Source: Clostridia bacterium
GTDB taxonomy: Bacteria > Bacillota > Clostridia > Christensenellales > Aristaeellaceae
DNA: 64,000 nucleotides
Direction of reading: 5' to 3'
Assembly: GCA_017431005.1 (NCBI GenBank)
Contig: JAFRLY010000024.1
Location: 25,860-89,859, forward strand
The position numbers and the translations under genes were made by a program. Of this stretch, positions 7,257-15,237 are shown piece after piece; position 1 is the first letter of the stretch, and every line of letters begins with the position of its first letter. A model generated the notes under the pieces. The model was not told the origin of the DNA. It did no database searches and saw only the letters and a list, made by a program, of their open reading frames with translations.

Positions 7257-7832
7257 TCAGTCCATCAGCTTTTTTACTTCCCTGCAGTATTGCAGGTATT
7301 TCTTCTGATGATAATTGAATTTCGGATATTCCTTTCCCAGATGGTCGTAGCCGATCCAGCCCAGCACGGAAAGGAGGACCCGGGTGTCCCCCTTCAGATC
7401 CTCCTGAATACTCAGAGGCTCGCCGAACTGGTATTTTGTCCGGTCGATGGTCTCAACGTCCTCCACGCTCTTCAGATCCGGCAGGAAGGTGAACGCCATG
7501 GACTGCTCCGTCACATTGGGAAGGAATTCGTAGCTAAGCGTCACCGCGTCCCCCTCCACCTTCACGGTGCAGGTACCGATGTAGTGCATGTTCGCGGCAA
7601 TCATATCCAGGACATATTCCCCGTCCTCGCTGAGATCCATCGGGGTGAACATGTACCACCGGTTTGTCTTTTTGCCGATCTTGCTGTTGTGGTTCCGGAA
7701 CATGGGGCCCATTGTGCAGACGCTCTGATCCGGGTGCCAGGTCGTCTCCTTTTCCGCCAGCGCGGTCACGCAGGAAAGGGCAAGGACTAGCACCAGTGTC
7801 AGAGAGGTCAGCCGCAGCATCATCTTTCTCAT
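7257..7832 (-). CDS. Secreted protein of unknown function
   Basis: This 191-residue protein has a clear signal peptide (MRKMMLRLTSLTLVLVLALS, cleavage after about TALA). The mature part is unrecognised; it contains WYMFTPMDLSEDGEYVLDMI and several Tyr-rich stretches and lacks membrane helices. I chose the ATG at 7830-7832, with GGGAG about 10 bases upstream; a GTG at 7841 overlapping the previous stop (GTGA) is the alternative. It is last in the Lgt-like/PIG-L-like operon, with a strong terminator 23 bp after its stop, so a joint role at the cell surface is possible. No catalytic motif is visible. Confidence 0.75.
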   Translation of the reverse strand: MRKMMLRLTSLTLVLVLALSCVTALAEKETTWHPDQSVCTMGPMFRNHNSKIGKKTNRWYMFTPMDLSEDGEYVLDMIAANMHYIGTCTVKVEGDAVTLSYEFLPNVTEQSMAFTFLPDLKSVEDVETIDRTKYQFGEPLSIQEDLKGDTRVLLSVLGWIGYDHLGKEYPKFNYHQKKYLQYCREVKKLMD

Positions 7833-7837
7833 TTCAT

Positions 7838-9043
7838 TCACTCTCCCGTTTCAATATTTTCCAGAAAATCTCCTCCGGTTGTGTCCGGCCCCACCTCTGT
7901 GCGGGTCAGGCCGAAAATCCGGTTGTCGTACCGCTTCCCGGTTTTGGTCACGGACATGGAGGTCTCCTGCTGGGATACATGATAGGTATAGGCCCTTACC
8001 GCCGCCTCCAGCCCCGTAATCCCTCCCAGGGAGGCCAGGGGAACGTCCCAGTCCATCTCGATCCGGTTCGTCTTTCCGAGGTGGTGATACAGCTTCTGTA
8101 CCTGCCAGAGACCGTACTTTTCCGCGGAGGCCGCGTCATACGCCGCGTCCGCCGCCCGGTCGTAGGCGATCTCCGCCGCATCCGCTGCCACCCGGTGCTG
8201 GTAATGACCGTATTCGCCCTTTTTGTCGTGGGTAACCACAACCTTTGGCTTCAGCCGCCGGTACAGGGCCGTAACCCAGTTCAGCACCTTTTCTTTCCCG
8301 CCCATGACCTTGTATTCCCTGCTCATGGATTTTTCATGCTTGTCCGGGAAATCCGAGATCACCGGATAATTCCGCACGCCCATGGACCAGAGACCGTCCA
8401 GCAGCTCATTCCGTCGTCTGGGCCCGCAGTTGGCCAGGTAGGCCACGGCCACCTTCTTCTGTCTTTCCGAAGCGTATGTGGGGATGCCGCCTCCGAAAAA
8501 GATCAGCTCGTCATCCGCGTGTGCGGACAGAAACAGAATGTCCGCCTCTTCCACCGTCGGCAGCCATTTCTGAGCGCCGGCCGGGAAGGCGCCTTCCCCG
8601 TACAGCCGCAGCTCGGCCACCTGCACCTTTGCGTCCCTGTCCGGAGAAAGGAAACGCAGCTCCTCCGCCGGTTCCTCCAGCTCCACCCAGGCATGCAGAA
8701 AATCATTGCCGCCGGTATATACGGTCCGCCAGTTCTCCCCCTCCGGCACCTGAATGACCCATTCCTCCGGCACGATGTCAAAGCAGAAGTAGAGGCCGGC
8801 AATCGGCTTTCCCGGGCTCGCGGCCGTGAACCAGGCCGATCCGTATTTCTGCCTGACCCATCGGGTGGCATAGTCTCCGTCTGTCAGGCGTTTCACGGTT
8901 TTTTGCGGCTTGCTGGCGGAAGAAAAGGTAAATGTACAGGAAACGGTAAGATCCTCTGCCTCGGGCATTTCCTCCGCGGAAGCCCGCTCCCCCGCCGGGA
9001 GCAGCAGCAGAATCAGCAGCAGCGCCAGAATCCGTTTCATCAT
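7838..9043 (-). CDS. Secreted PIG-L (LmbE-like) deacetylase
   Basis: The protein has 401 residues with a signal peptide (MMKRILALLLILLLLPAGERASA). An N-terminal jelly-roll-like region (about 30-165) resembles a carbohydrate-binding/F5-8 type domain (KTVKRLTDGDYATRWV, ELRLYGEG). The PIG-L fold follows: SAHADDELIFFGGG corresponds to the usual AHPDDE zinc site with Pro changed to Ala, and HDKKGEYGHYQHR gives the second zinc-ligand region (GHxxHR). PIG-L enzymes remove N-acetyl groups from sugars, so a wall or exopolysaccharide substrate is plausible. The ATG at 9043 overlaps the stop of the Lgt-like gene by four bases (ATGA), indicating translational coupling. The longer in-frame upstream extension lacks a signal and is the shadow of the Lgt-like gene. 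Confidence 0.87.
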   Translation of the reverse strand: MMKRILALLLILLLLPAGERASAEEMPEAEDLTVSCTFTFSSASKPQKTVKRLTDGDYATRWVRQKYGSAWFTAASPGKPIAGLYFCFDIVPEEWVIQVPEGENWRTVYTGGNDFLHAWVELEEPAEELRFLSPDRDAKVQVAELRLYGEGAFPAGAQKWLPTVEEADILFLSAHADDELIFFGGGIPTYASERQKKVAVAYLANCGPRRRNELLDGLWSMGVRNYPVISDFPDKHEKSMSREYKVMGGKEKVLNWVTALYRRLKPKVVVTHDKKGEYGHYQHRVAADAAEIAYDRAADAAYDAASAEKYGLWQVQKLYHHLGKTNRIEMDWDVPLASLGGITGLEAAVRAYTYHVSQQETSMSVTKTGKRYDNRIFGLTRTEVGPDTTGGDFLENIETGE

Positions 9044-10137
9044 CCAGGAATCCTTTCTACCGCGGTCTGTTCTCCCGCCGCGCACCGGGCCACAGCGATG
9101 GCCATGCCTGTCAGCGCCCAGCCCATGAAAGCATAGAGCAGCAGCCGGTCCGTTTCCCACTCTCCCAGGGCATGAAGCAGAAACAGCAGCAGTCCCGTCA
9201 TGGCAAAGAGTGCAGCAGGCAGGCGGCCCGTACCGGGCTCCGTGCGGATAAGCAGCCCTGCGGCAACGGCCGCCGTCACACCGGTCATAATATACAGCCA
9301 AAGGGTATGCTGCGGCTTGTCAAACACAAACTCAGCCGCGATAACCACGCCTGCGGCGGCAATCAGGGTCAGCAGACTCCAAAGTACTGCCGCCTTTTTC
9401 GGCTTCCGGTCCCTGATCAGGAAAACCCAGGCGCCCAGCAGGAAGATCAGCGCCGCAATCTGTGTGAACCGCACAAATTCGTTGATCCTCAGATAATCAT
9501 CCGCCCGGAACTGTTCCAGCCAGATCTGGCTGAGTCCCAGCGCCGTCAGGAAAAACACCGTCCGGCTGCCCCGCCGGGCTCCGGAAAATGCAGCCAGCAG
9601 CACTGCCAGGATGATCAGAGCGGCGCAGGCCTCCCAGAACCAGACGGCATAGGCCCATTCCAGATAATCCTCCTCCCGGGCGGTCACGTACGCCAGGGGG
9701 AAGAACTGATGTCCTTCGTTTTCGGCGATACTGCCGAAGCCCTGGCCGGAGAAGTACTCTCCCAGCCTGCCCAGGCAGATTGCCGCGGCTGCTCCCGGCG
9801 TCAGCGCGTCCAGGGCGGCAGCGAAGTCCGTTTTGTTGATCCGTGCGCCGATCCAGGCGCCGAGCATCCCGCCGGCCAGCGCGCCGTAAAGGGTATAGCC
9901 GCCTTTCCAGGGCATCAGGTAGATCAGCCCCGGTTCCTCCTCCCCGGCATAGGTGTCCAGGGCCAGCAGGCACCAGCAGATGTGTCCCAGAATCAGCGCG
10001 AACCCGATCACCCAGGGCAGCAGCGGCCGCACTTCCTTCTTCCGGATGCACAGCGCTGTGCCCAGCAGTGCGCCGAGGAAAATCAGCAGGCTGTAGGGTG
10101 TGATCTGAAAGGGTCCCGCTTCAGCAACAGGCGTCAT
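9040..10137 (-). CDS. Divergent prolipoprotein diacylglyceryl transferase (Lgt) homologue
   Basis: This 365-residue multi-pass membrane protein has Lgt landmarks in order: GGYTLYGALAGGMLGAW, then GRLGEYFSGQGFG in the position of the R-x-G-N-F-x-N-x-E signature, then LEQFRADDYLR matching the E-x-F-R-x-D segment. The signature Arg is kept, but the usual Asn and Glu are replaced (Glu and Gln here). The protein is longer than typical Lgt (about 260-290) because of about four extra C-terminal helices. Canonical Lgt transfers diacylglycerol to the lipobox Cys. The changed residues and the coupling to a PIG-L enzyme suggest a specialised paralogue or altered substrate. It is first in its operon, separated from the upstream gene by a terminator at 10156-10184. 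Confidence 0.8.
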   Translation of the reverse strand: MTPVAEAGPFQITPYSLLIFLGALLGTALCIRKKEVRPLLPWVIGFALILGHICWCLLALDTYAGEEEPGLIYLMPWKGGYTLYGALAGGMLGAWIGARINKTDFAAALDALTPGAAAAICLGRLGEYFSGQGFGSIAENEGHQFFPLAYVTAREEDYLEWAYAVWFWEACAALIILAVLLAAFSGARRGSRTVFFLTALGLSQIWLEQFRADDYLRINEFVRFTQIAALIFLLGAWVFLIRDRKPKKAAVLWSLLTLIAAAGVVIAAEFVFDKPQHTLWLYIMTGVTAAVAAGLLIRTEPGTGRLPAALFAMTGLLLFLLHALGEWETDRLLLYAFMGWALTGMAIAVARCAAGEQTAVERIPG

Positions 10138-10155
10138 GTTTCCAACCTTCTTCCG

Positions 10156-10184
10156 AAAACGGAGCCCGTCTTACGACGGCTCCG
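10156..10184 (-). terminator. Terminator overlapping a stop codon
   Basis: CGGAGC-CCGTC pairs with GACG-GCTCCG around a TTAC loop (10160-10184), with one bulged base. On the minus strand it is followed by TTTT (10156-10159). The loop contains the stop codon of the upstream gene (10171-10173). Confidence 0.7.
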
Positions 10185-11163
10185 CTGTAGCAAAGTACAG
10201 GATGTCCTGGACAATCCTGAAATTTTTGGTTTTCATCGTGTTGATCCGTTCGTCGTTCAGCACCAGCCAGGTGGAGGAGCCGCCGTCCAGGTTGAAGGCC
10301 TGCTTCGCTCCGATGGCGTAGGTCAGCCAGGACATCTCGTCGATGGAAAGTCCTGTGCCCTTTTTCTGCTCCGGTCCCTCAGAGGTGATGATCAGATAGC
10401 TCAGCGGACCCATCTGGCACAGGACATTGCGCTGCGCTCCGTGCCAGCCCTCGCAGTGGCGGATCATCGCGTCCTCCATCTTTTTCTTCCTGTCCACGGT
10501 CACCTTTTCCCCGTCGATAACCAGCGCAGGTCCGAAAACGAAGCTGTGCAGGATATTTCCTTCGTAGGCTGCGTAATCCGCTTCCGCCGCGTGGCGGATA
10601 ATATGGAAATCTCCGGCCATGTCGATAATCAGGGAGTCATAGCGCTCGCAGTCCTTTTTGCGGATCAGGTCGCCGTTGCGGACCACCAGCCCGTGTTTGC
10701 GTTTTTCCTTGCTGGCCGGCCAGTCGCCGTTGATGGCCACCACCGCGCCCTGTACCTTCCTGGAGATCATTGTCGCCTTGGCCCGGCTGTCCGACGTAAA
10801 GGATCTGTAAGGCGCGCAGCGCATCTGGGAAGGATCCGCGATCCGGATCCAGGTAAACTGCATCCGGGTATCCTTGATCACCCGGGACTCTATGCGCACG
10901 GAAAGGGTGGAATCCAGATAGCCTGCGTTGTCCGGCAGGAAACCGTCCGCCCGGGGCTTATAAACCGCCTTGTCCCCCAGGGGCAGCGGCTCGGCATCCG
11001 GATTTTCCAGTTCCACCGGCTCATATACCGGCAGGTCTGCCTCCTTCAGCCAGTCCGGCAGCTCCTCCGCCACCGCGGAAGGCACCAGCAGCGGCAGGCA
11101 CAGAAGCAGCAGCGTCAAAGGAATCAGCCATTTTAAATCCTTTTTCTGAAAGTGAAAACCCAT
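10171..11163 (-). CDS. Phosphodiester glycosidase (NAGPA-like) domain protein, secreted
   Basis: The protein has 330 residues. A signal peptide or anchor (about 12-33, rich in Leu) is followed by a domain of the phosphodiester glycosidase family (DUF2233/NAGPA), recognised by GAVVAINGDWPA, FGPALVIDGE and AFNLDGGSSTWLV. Characterised relatives cleave N-acetylglucosamine-1-phosphodiesters, and bacterial members often act on wall or exopolysaccharide glycans. The ATG at 11161-11163 is preferred because GGAGG lies about 10 bases upstream; a longer ATG at 11193 has no ribosome-binding site. The gene is monocistronic as judged by its own terminator. The exact substrate is unknown. Confidence 0.85.
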   Translation of the reverse strand: MGFHFQKKDLKWLIPLTLLLLCLPLLVPSAVAEELPDWLKEADLPVYEPVELENPDAEPLPLGDKAVYKPRADGFLPDNAGYLDSTLSVRIESRVIKDTRMQFTWIRIADPSQMRCAPYRSFTSDSRAKATMISRKVQGAVVAINGDWPASKEKRKHGLVVRNGDLIRKKDCERYDSLIIDMAGDFHIIRHAAEADYAAYEGNILHSFVFGPALVIDGEKVTVDRKKKMEDAMIRHCEGWHGAQRNVLCQMGPLSYLIITSEGPEQKKGTGLSIDEMSWLTYAIGAKQAFNLDGGSSTWLVLNDERINTMKTKNFRIVQDILYFATAEPS

Positions 11164-11263
11164 TCCGTTCCTTCCTCCGTTTTCCAGGTTCATAACCGTT
11201 TTATTTTACCCGATCCGCTTCTTTACGTCAACCGGAAAAGCCCCTTCTCCCTTTCGGTTTCTC

Positions 11264-11293
11264 TTGACACCGGAGGGAAAAACGGGGCATTAT
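11264..11293 (+). promoter_or_regulatory. Possible promoter of the serine hydrolase gene
   Basis: TTGACA at 11264-11269 is followed by CATTAT at 11288-11293 with an 18-base spacer; an alternative -10, TATACA, lies at 11291. The -35 is perfect and the -10 only fair. Confidence 0.5.
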
Positions 11294-11329
11294 ACAGGTA
11301 CTCTGGTTTTTCGGATGGAGGAATGGAAA

Positions 11330-12505
11330 TTGAGGCTTTTTCTGAAGGTGCTTCGTCGTTTTTTCTGCCTGCTTGCAGCTCTGATGCTGCTTGCTCCCGC
11401 TCTTTCCGGGGCTGAGGAGGCGAATCCCACTGACGAGGCATTCCGGAAGATACTGCGGGCAAACCGGGCCTCCGGAGCCGCCATTGTCATTGCGAAGGAC
11501 GGGGAAATCGTTTATCAGTATCATTACGGCTTCGCTGTCAAGCGCGGCCAGGAGCGGATCACGGATCAGACATATTTCCGTATTGCCTCCGTCACCAAGC
11601 TCGTCAGCGCCATCCATGTCATGCAGCTTGTGGAGCAGGGAAAGCTGTCCCTGGATGCGGATATCAGTGATACCCTGGGCTTCCGCGCAGGCAATCCCTA
11701 TGAGGAGGATACGCCCGTAACCCTGCGGATGCTGATGACCCATACCTCCTCCATCAGTGACAACGGACATTTTCCCAACCGCCGGAGAAGTCTGTCCTCC
11801 CTGATCACGCTGGACCGGTTCAACAAGGGCAACTGGCACCGGGAGGTCCCCGGTTCAAAGTACCGCTACTCCAATTTCGGCGCAGGCATCATGGGCAGCC
11901 TCATTGAGTCCGCCACCGGTCTGAACGTCAACGACAGCATCACTGAATCTCTTTTCCGTCCCCTGAATATTTCCGCCGCCTATTCCGCCGGTCTGCTGCC
12001 GGACCCGGAAAATGTGCCGGATCTGTATAATGCCTCCGGAGCCATGTACAGCTCCAGGAACCAGAACCTGACAAAGGAATGGGATCCCGGCGTTGACCCG
12101 GAATTCCATTTCCGGATCACCGTGGGATCCCTGTGGATCCGTCCGACGGATCTGTGCCGCCTGGGCATGATGCTCTGCGACGGCGGGATGCTGGAGGGCC
12201 GCCGGGTGCTGCAGCCGGAAACCGTGGCAGAGATGATGGCGCTGCAGCAGGGCCGCGGCGCTGTCACGGCGGACACGCCTTACGGGCTGTGCGTCCACCA
12301 CGAAAGCACCCTGGTAAAGGATAAAATGCTCTATGGTCACCAGGGCCGCAGCGAAGGCATTCTCTGCAATCTGTATTATGATCCGGAAACCCGCTTTGTC
12401 TTTGTCTTCTGCACCAACGGCTCCAGCAATAATAATGACAACCGGGTCGTCAAGCTGACCCGCCACATCTTCAAGGTCGCCTGGGAAACCTTCTCAGGCA
12501 TCTGA
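11330..12505 (+). CDS. Secreted beta-lactamase-fold serine hydrolase
   Basis: The protein has 391 residues. A signal peptide is followed by a class C beta-lactamase/penicillin-binding-protein-like domain. The nucleophile motif S-x-x-K is SVTK in FRIASVTKLVSAIHVMQL, and YSNFGAG matches the Y-x-N motif. HQGRSEG near the C-terminus corresponds to the HxG-type third motif. The family includes D-aminopeptidases, esterases and wall carboxypeptidases; the substrate cannot be told. The start I prefer is TTG at 11330, because GGAGG (11317-11321) sits eight bases upstream and the signal peptide then begins at once (RLFLKVLRRFF). An in-frame ATG at 11315 would have no ribosome-binding site. It converges on the heparinase-like gene with only 11 bp between stops. 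Confidence 0.85.
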   Translation: MRLFLKVLRRFFCLLAALMLLAPALSGAEEANPTDEAFRKILRANRASGAAIVIAKDGEIVYQYHYGFAVKRGQERITDQTYFRIASVTKLVSAIHVMQLVEQGKLSLDADISDTLGFRAGNPYEEDTPVTLRMLMTHTSSISDNGHFPNRRRSLSSLITLDRFNKGNWHREVPGSKYRYSNFGAGIMGSLIESATGLNVNDSITESLFRPLNISAAYSAGLLPDPENVPDLYNASGAMYSSRNQNLTKEWDPGVDPEFHFRITVGSLWIRPTDLCRLGMMLCDGGMLEGRRVLQPETVAEMMALQQGRGAVTADTPYGLCVHHESTLVKDKMLYGHQGRSEGILCNLYYDPETRFVFVFCTNGSSNNNDNRVVKLTRHIFKVAWETFSGI

Positions 12506-12516
12506 AAGCCATCCTG

Positions 12517-14355
12517 TCAGGCCCTGCGGCAAAGGAATTCAGTCCGGAAGGAGGACGCTTCCCGCGCGGTGAGGCAAACCCGCCAGAGGCTGCCCGGATA
12601 ATTCCGGGCCATCCGGAGATCCGTCACCTTCACCTCTTCGCAGCTGAAGCGCAGCGCCTCCGGGAATGCCATTTCCAGCCGCCCGGCCGAAAGCATATTC
12701 CTTCCGGCCTCCGGCTTATGCCGCAGCAGGAACACCCAGGTCACCGGCCTGGGGTTTTTTAATGTCACTTCATCTGTCAGCCGCAGGCCTTCCTCTTCCA
12801 GCGTCATCTGCCGGCGCAGGGAAACCAGTCCCGCCTCCGGCGGATATGCCGCCGCCAGCTCCAGGGAAATTCCGTTCTCCCCGGGACAGACCTCCCGGGC
12901 CCGGAAATCCGGTCCGGCCTGCTGCTCCGTGTTTCCGATCAGGGGCAGGTTGTGGTATCCGGACCGCGTATTCCAGAGCGTGTAGCGCTCACCGGAAAAT
13001 GTTTTGGCGGTATAGGTCATGTTTCCCGCGTCCACAATTTCCGGTTCCCCGTCGATATACAGCATAAAGGAGCCCACGTCGTTATGATTGTGGCTTTCCC
13101 CGTTGTGGCCGCCTTTGCAGCACAGGGTCAGCGCTTCCCGCCGGAACATCCCGGCCTGCAGGTCCGGAAGCCAGCAGCTCCGGCTGTCGGAAACCGCCCG
13201 GCCGTCTGCCGCCTGTTCCCTTTTCCCCTCCGGATGGAACAGCAGCTGCAGCGCCCGGCTCAGGTGCGGCACGTCCGACAGCTGTTCGTTCAGCGTTCCC
13301 CGAAGCCGCATTCCCATTTCCGTCAGTTCCGGCATCTGCAGCTTCTCCCCTGCAGCCTGCAGGCGTTCCCCGCTGATAAACGGACGGGCGTCGCAGTCCG
13401 CAAAGTTCAGGAACCAGCCGTTGCCGATCTCGGCGCGCAGCGGAAACAGCATGATATTCCGGATTTTTTCCTCCTGCCAGAAGACGGCTTTTCCCCCTGT
13501 CACCCGGTCCAGCAGCTCCAGGCAGTCCATGAACGCGCCGCCGGCCATGTTCCAGTAGCCGGCGCCTTCATCGCAGCCCCCGTCCGCCGGCACGCAGTCC
13601 AGCCACCTGTCGAGCATGCCGCAGCCCCGTTCCAGCAGCGCGCCGAGCTTTGCCGCCTCCATGGGGCTCATCACCGCGCAGTACATGACATTGGATACGA
13701 TCCATGGTGTCCAGTTGCACAGGTCCTTCCGCCGAAAGCCCATCCACCAGAAGTCATCGTTTTCCATAAAGGGTTCCAGAATCCGGCCCTGTATCTCCCG
13801 CCGGATCCGGGGAATGATCTCTCCCGATACCTGTCTGAGCGCTTCCCCAGCCAGCGCCGCGGTAAAGGAAAGAATCATGCCGGTCTGCGCGCTGAACAGA
13901 TCCACATACGGCCTGCGGGTATCCGGCAGCGGATAATCCGCCGGGGACGGAGCTCCCGGGATGGCATTGACATTGTGTGCGCTGATCACCCAGCTGCTTT
14001 CCTCGCAGATGCACCAGATGCCGTCCACAATATCATCCAGGAGCTGCGAAGAGGCTTTCGCCGCTCCGTCCGCGCAGTATCCCAGCACCGCCGCGCACAG
14101 CTTCCGCCGGCGGAAGAAGTAAGGATCCTCGTCCGCCTTCCGGCTGCCCTCCCGCACAAAAGCCAGAAAGCCGGTAGCAGTCCGCATGGGATAAGCCTGC
14201 TGCCCGTAGTTTTCCGCCAATGCCTGAATTTCTGCCCGATGCTCCGGCCGGATGCTTTCCCAGGCCTTCCTGTCCTCCGCCGCCGGCACCAGCCTGCGGC
14301 CCGGTTCTGTCAGCATCGGTGCGACGGGATGATTTCTGATCCATTCTGTCAGCAT
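12517..14355 (-). CDS. Heparinase II/III-like protein
   Basis: This 612-residue protein has no signal peptide. The N-terminal half is an alpha/alpha-toroid-like helical region (for example WVISAHNVNAIPG and FWWMGFRRKDLCNWTPW). The C-terminal half carries the heparinase II/III signature GHNGESHNHNDVGSFMLYID, followed by beta-rich sequence. Characterised relatives are polysaccharide lyases acting on uronic-acid glycans. A cytoplasmic form would handle imported oligosaccharides, or the protein could be a hydrolase-like paralogue. I chose the ATG at 14353-14355 because AAGGAG lies eight bases upstream; a GTG at 14364 is too close to that site. No uptake system for the glycan is adjacent. Confidence 0.85.
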   Translation of the reverse strand: MLTEWIRNHPVAPMLTEPGRRLVPAAEDRKAWESIRPEHRAEIQALAENYGQQAYPMRTATGFLAFVREGSRKADEDPYFFRRRKLCAAVLGYCADGAAKASSQLLDDIVDGIWCICEESSWVISAHNVNAIPGAPSPADYPLPDTRRPYVDLFSAQTGMILSFTAALAGEALRQVSGEIIPRIRREIQGRILEPFMENDDFWWMGFRRKDLCNWTPWIVSNVMYCAVMSPMEAAKLGALLERGCGMLDRWLDCVPADGGCDEGAGYWNMAGGAFMDCLELLDRVTGGKAVFWQEEKIRNIMLFPLRAEIGNGWFLNFADCDARPFISGERLQAAGEKLQMPELTEMGMRLRGTLNEQLSDVPHLSRALQLLFHPEGKREQAADGRAVSDSRSCWLPDLQAGMFRREALTLCCKGGHNGESHNHNDVGSFMLYIDGEPEIVDAGNMTYTAKTFSGERYTLWNTRSGYHNLPLIGNTEQQAGPDFRAREVCPGENGISLELAAAYPPEAGLVSLRRQMTLEEEGLRLTDEVTLKNPRPVTWVFLLRHKPEAGRNMLSAGRLEMAFPEALRFSCEEVKVTDLRMARNYPGSLWRVCLTAREASSFRTEFLCRRA

Positions 14356-14523
14356 ATGCAACACTCCTTTTTCTCTGCTGTCAGTTTATCCCCTCCCCGT
14401 TGCAGCGTCAAGGTCAAACCCGGAGACGGATCCCGTTTTTAAAAACAGAGTATAATTGAGATTTTTTTAGAATATTTTTGTTTTTTGTAGTTTTATATCG
14501 ATTTCTATCATGTCCTTCCATAA

Positions 14524-14540
14524 TTTGACCTTTTCTGACT
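14524..14540. promoter_or_regulatory. CtsR-type operator, upstream copy (one mismatch)
   Basis: Read on the minus strand the site is AGTCAGA-AAA-GGTCAAA. It matches the CtsR consensus (A/G)GTCAAA-NAN-(A/G)GTCAAA except for one base. Its centre lies 26 bp from the centre of the second box. Confidence 0.6.
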
Positions 14541-14549
14541 TTTAAATAG

Positions 14550-14566
14550 TTTGACTATCTTTGACT
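14550..14566. promoter_or_regulatory. CtsR-type operator overlapping the hsp20 -35 box
   Basis: Read on the minus strand the site is AGTCAAA-GAT-AGTCAAA, an exact match to the CtsR heptad consensus (A/G)GTCAAA-NAN-(A/G)GTCAAA. It covers the -35 hexamer of the hsp20 promoter, so bound CtsR would block RNA polymerase until heat or protein stress. Confidence 0.85.
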
Positions 14567-14578
14567 TTAGAATATAAT
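14551..14578 (+). promoter_or_regulatory. hsp20 promoter (TTGACT-N16-TATAAT)
   Basis: TTGACT (14551-14556) and TATAAT (14573-14578) are 16 bases apart. The leader of about 105 nt contains a short inverted repeat, CGTTC-GGGA-GAACG, near the transcription start. The surrounding gene-free stretch 14356-14690 holds only this promoter, the two CtsR-type boxes and the leader. Confidence 0.85.
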
Positions 14579-14690
14579 ATAATTGTCGTTCGGGAGAACG
14601 GGGGTTGAGGAACCGCGGAACAGCATCCCGGGGTTCCGCCCTGAGCATCCCGGCCGGCACTGAATAAAAGATTGAACGGAGGTTTGCAAT

Positions 14691-15152
14691 ATGAGTACTT
14701 ATCTTCCTACCCTCTTTGGCGAGAATCTGATGGATGTTTTCAATGACTTTGACCGTGATTTCTTCCGCGGCTTCTGGCGCCCGGAGCACGCCCTGTACGG
14801 CAAGAACGCTGCTCACATGATGAAGACCGATGTGAAGGAAACCGAAACCGGCTATGAACTGGATGTGGATCTGCCCGGATTCAAGAAGGAGGATCTGCGT
14901 CTGGAGCTGAACAACGGCACGCTGACCATTTCCGCTGAGAAGAACATGGAAAAGAACGAGGAGAACAAGGAAGGCAAGGTTCTGCGCCAGGAGCGTTATT
15001 CCGGCGCGATGTCCAGAAGCTTCTATGTCGGGGATCAGATGACCGAGGAGGACATCAAAGCCCGCTATGAGGACGGTGTGCTGCACCTGAGCATCCCGAA
15101 GAAGGACGAGCGGAAGGTTCCTGAAAAGAAAACCATCTGCATTGAAGGATAA
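14691..15152 (+). CDS. Hsp20 / alpha-crystallin small heat-shock protein
   Basis: This 153-residue cytoplasmic holdase binds unfolding proteins without ATP. The alpha-crystallin domain spans about residues 42-135, with typical strands DVDLPGFKKEDLRLELNNGT and YEDGVLHLSIPKKDE. The short N-terminal arm (MSTYLPTLFGENLMDVFNDF) is usual for the family. The start ATG has GGAGG nine bases upstream. The gene is alone between its own promoter and a strong terminator. Two CtsR-type boxes place it in the class III heat-shock regulon. In many Firmicutes CtsR controls clp genes and some hsp genes; no ctsR gene is in this window. Confidence 0.97.
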   Translation: MSTYLPTLFGENLMDVFNDFDRDFFRGFWRPEHALYGKNAAHMMKTDVKETETGYELDVDLPGFKKEDLRLELNNGTLTISAEKNMEKNEENKEGKVLRQERYSGAMSRSFYVGDQMTEEDIKARYEDGVLHLSIPKKDERKVPEKKTICIEG

Positions 15153-15185
15153 CTTCACTCCGCCGGCACAGTCCGGCAGGATGTA

Positions 15186-15219
15186 AAAGAGGTCCGGCTG
15201 CATACAGCCGGGCCTCTTT
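15186..15219. terminator. Bidirectional terminator, hsp20 / MATE
   Basis: A 15-bp stem (AAAGAGGTCCGGCTG with CAGCCGGGCCTCTTT, one G-T pair) around a CATA loop has A-rich and T-rich flanks. It can end both the rightward hsp20 and the leftward MATE transcripts. Confidence 0.85.
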
Positions 15220-15237
15220 CTATGCACTTTTTTTGTA

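Noticed and set aside
9172-11136. 654-codon plus-strand frame
   Set aside because: It lies opposite the Lgt-like and NAGPA-like genes and shows no domains.
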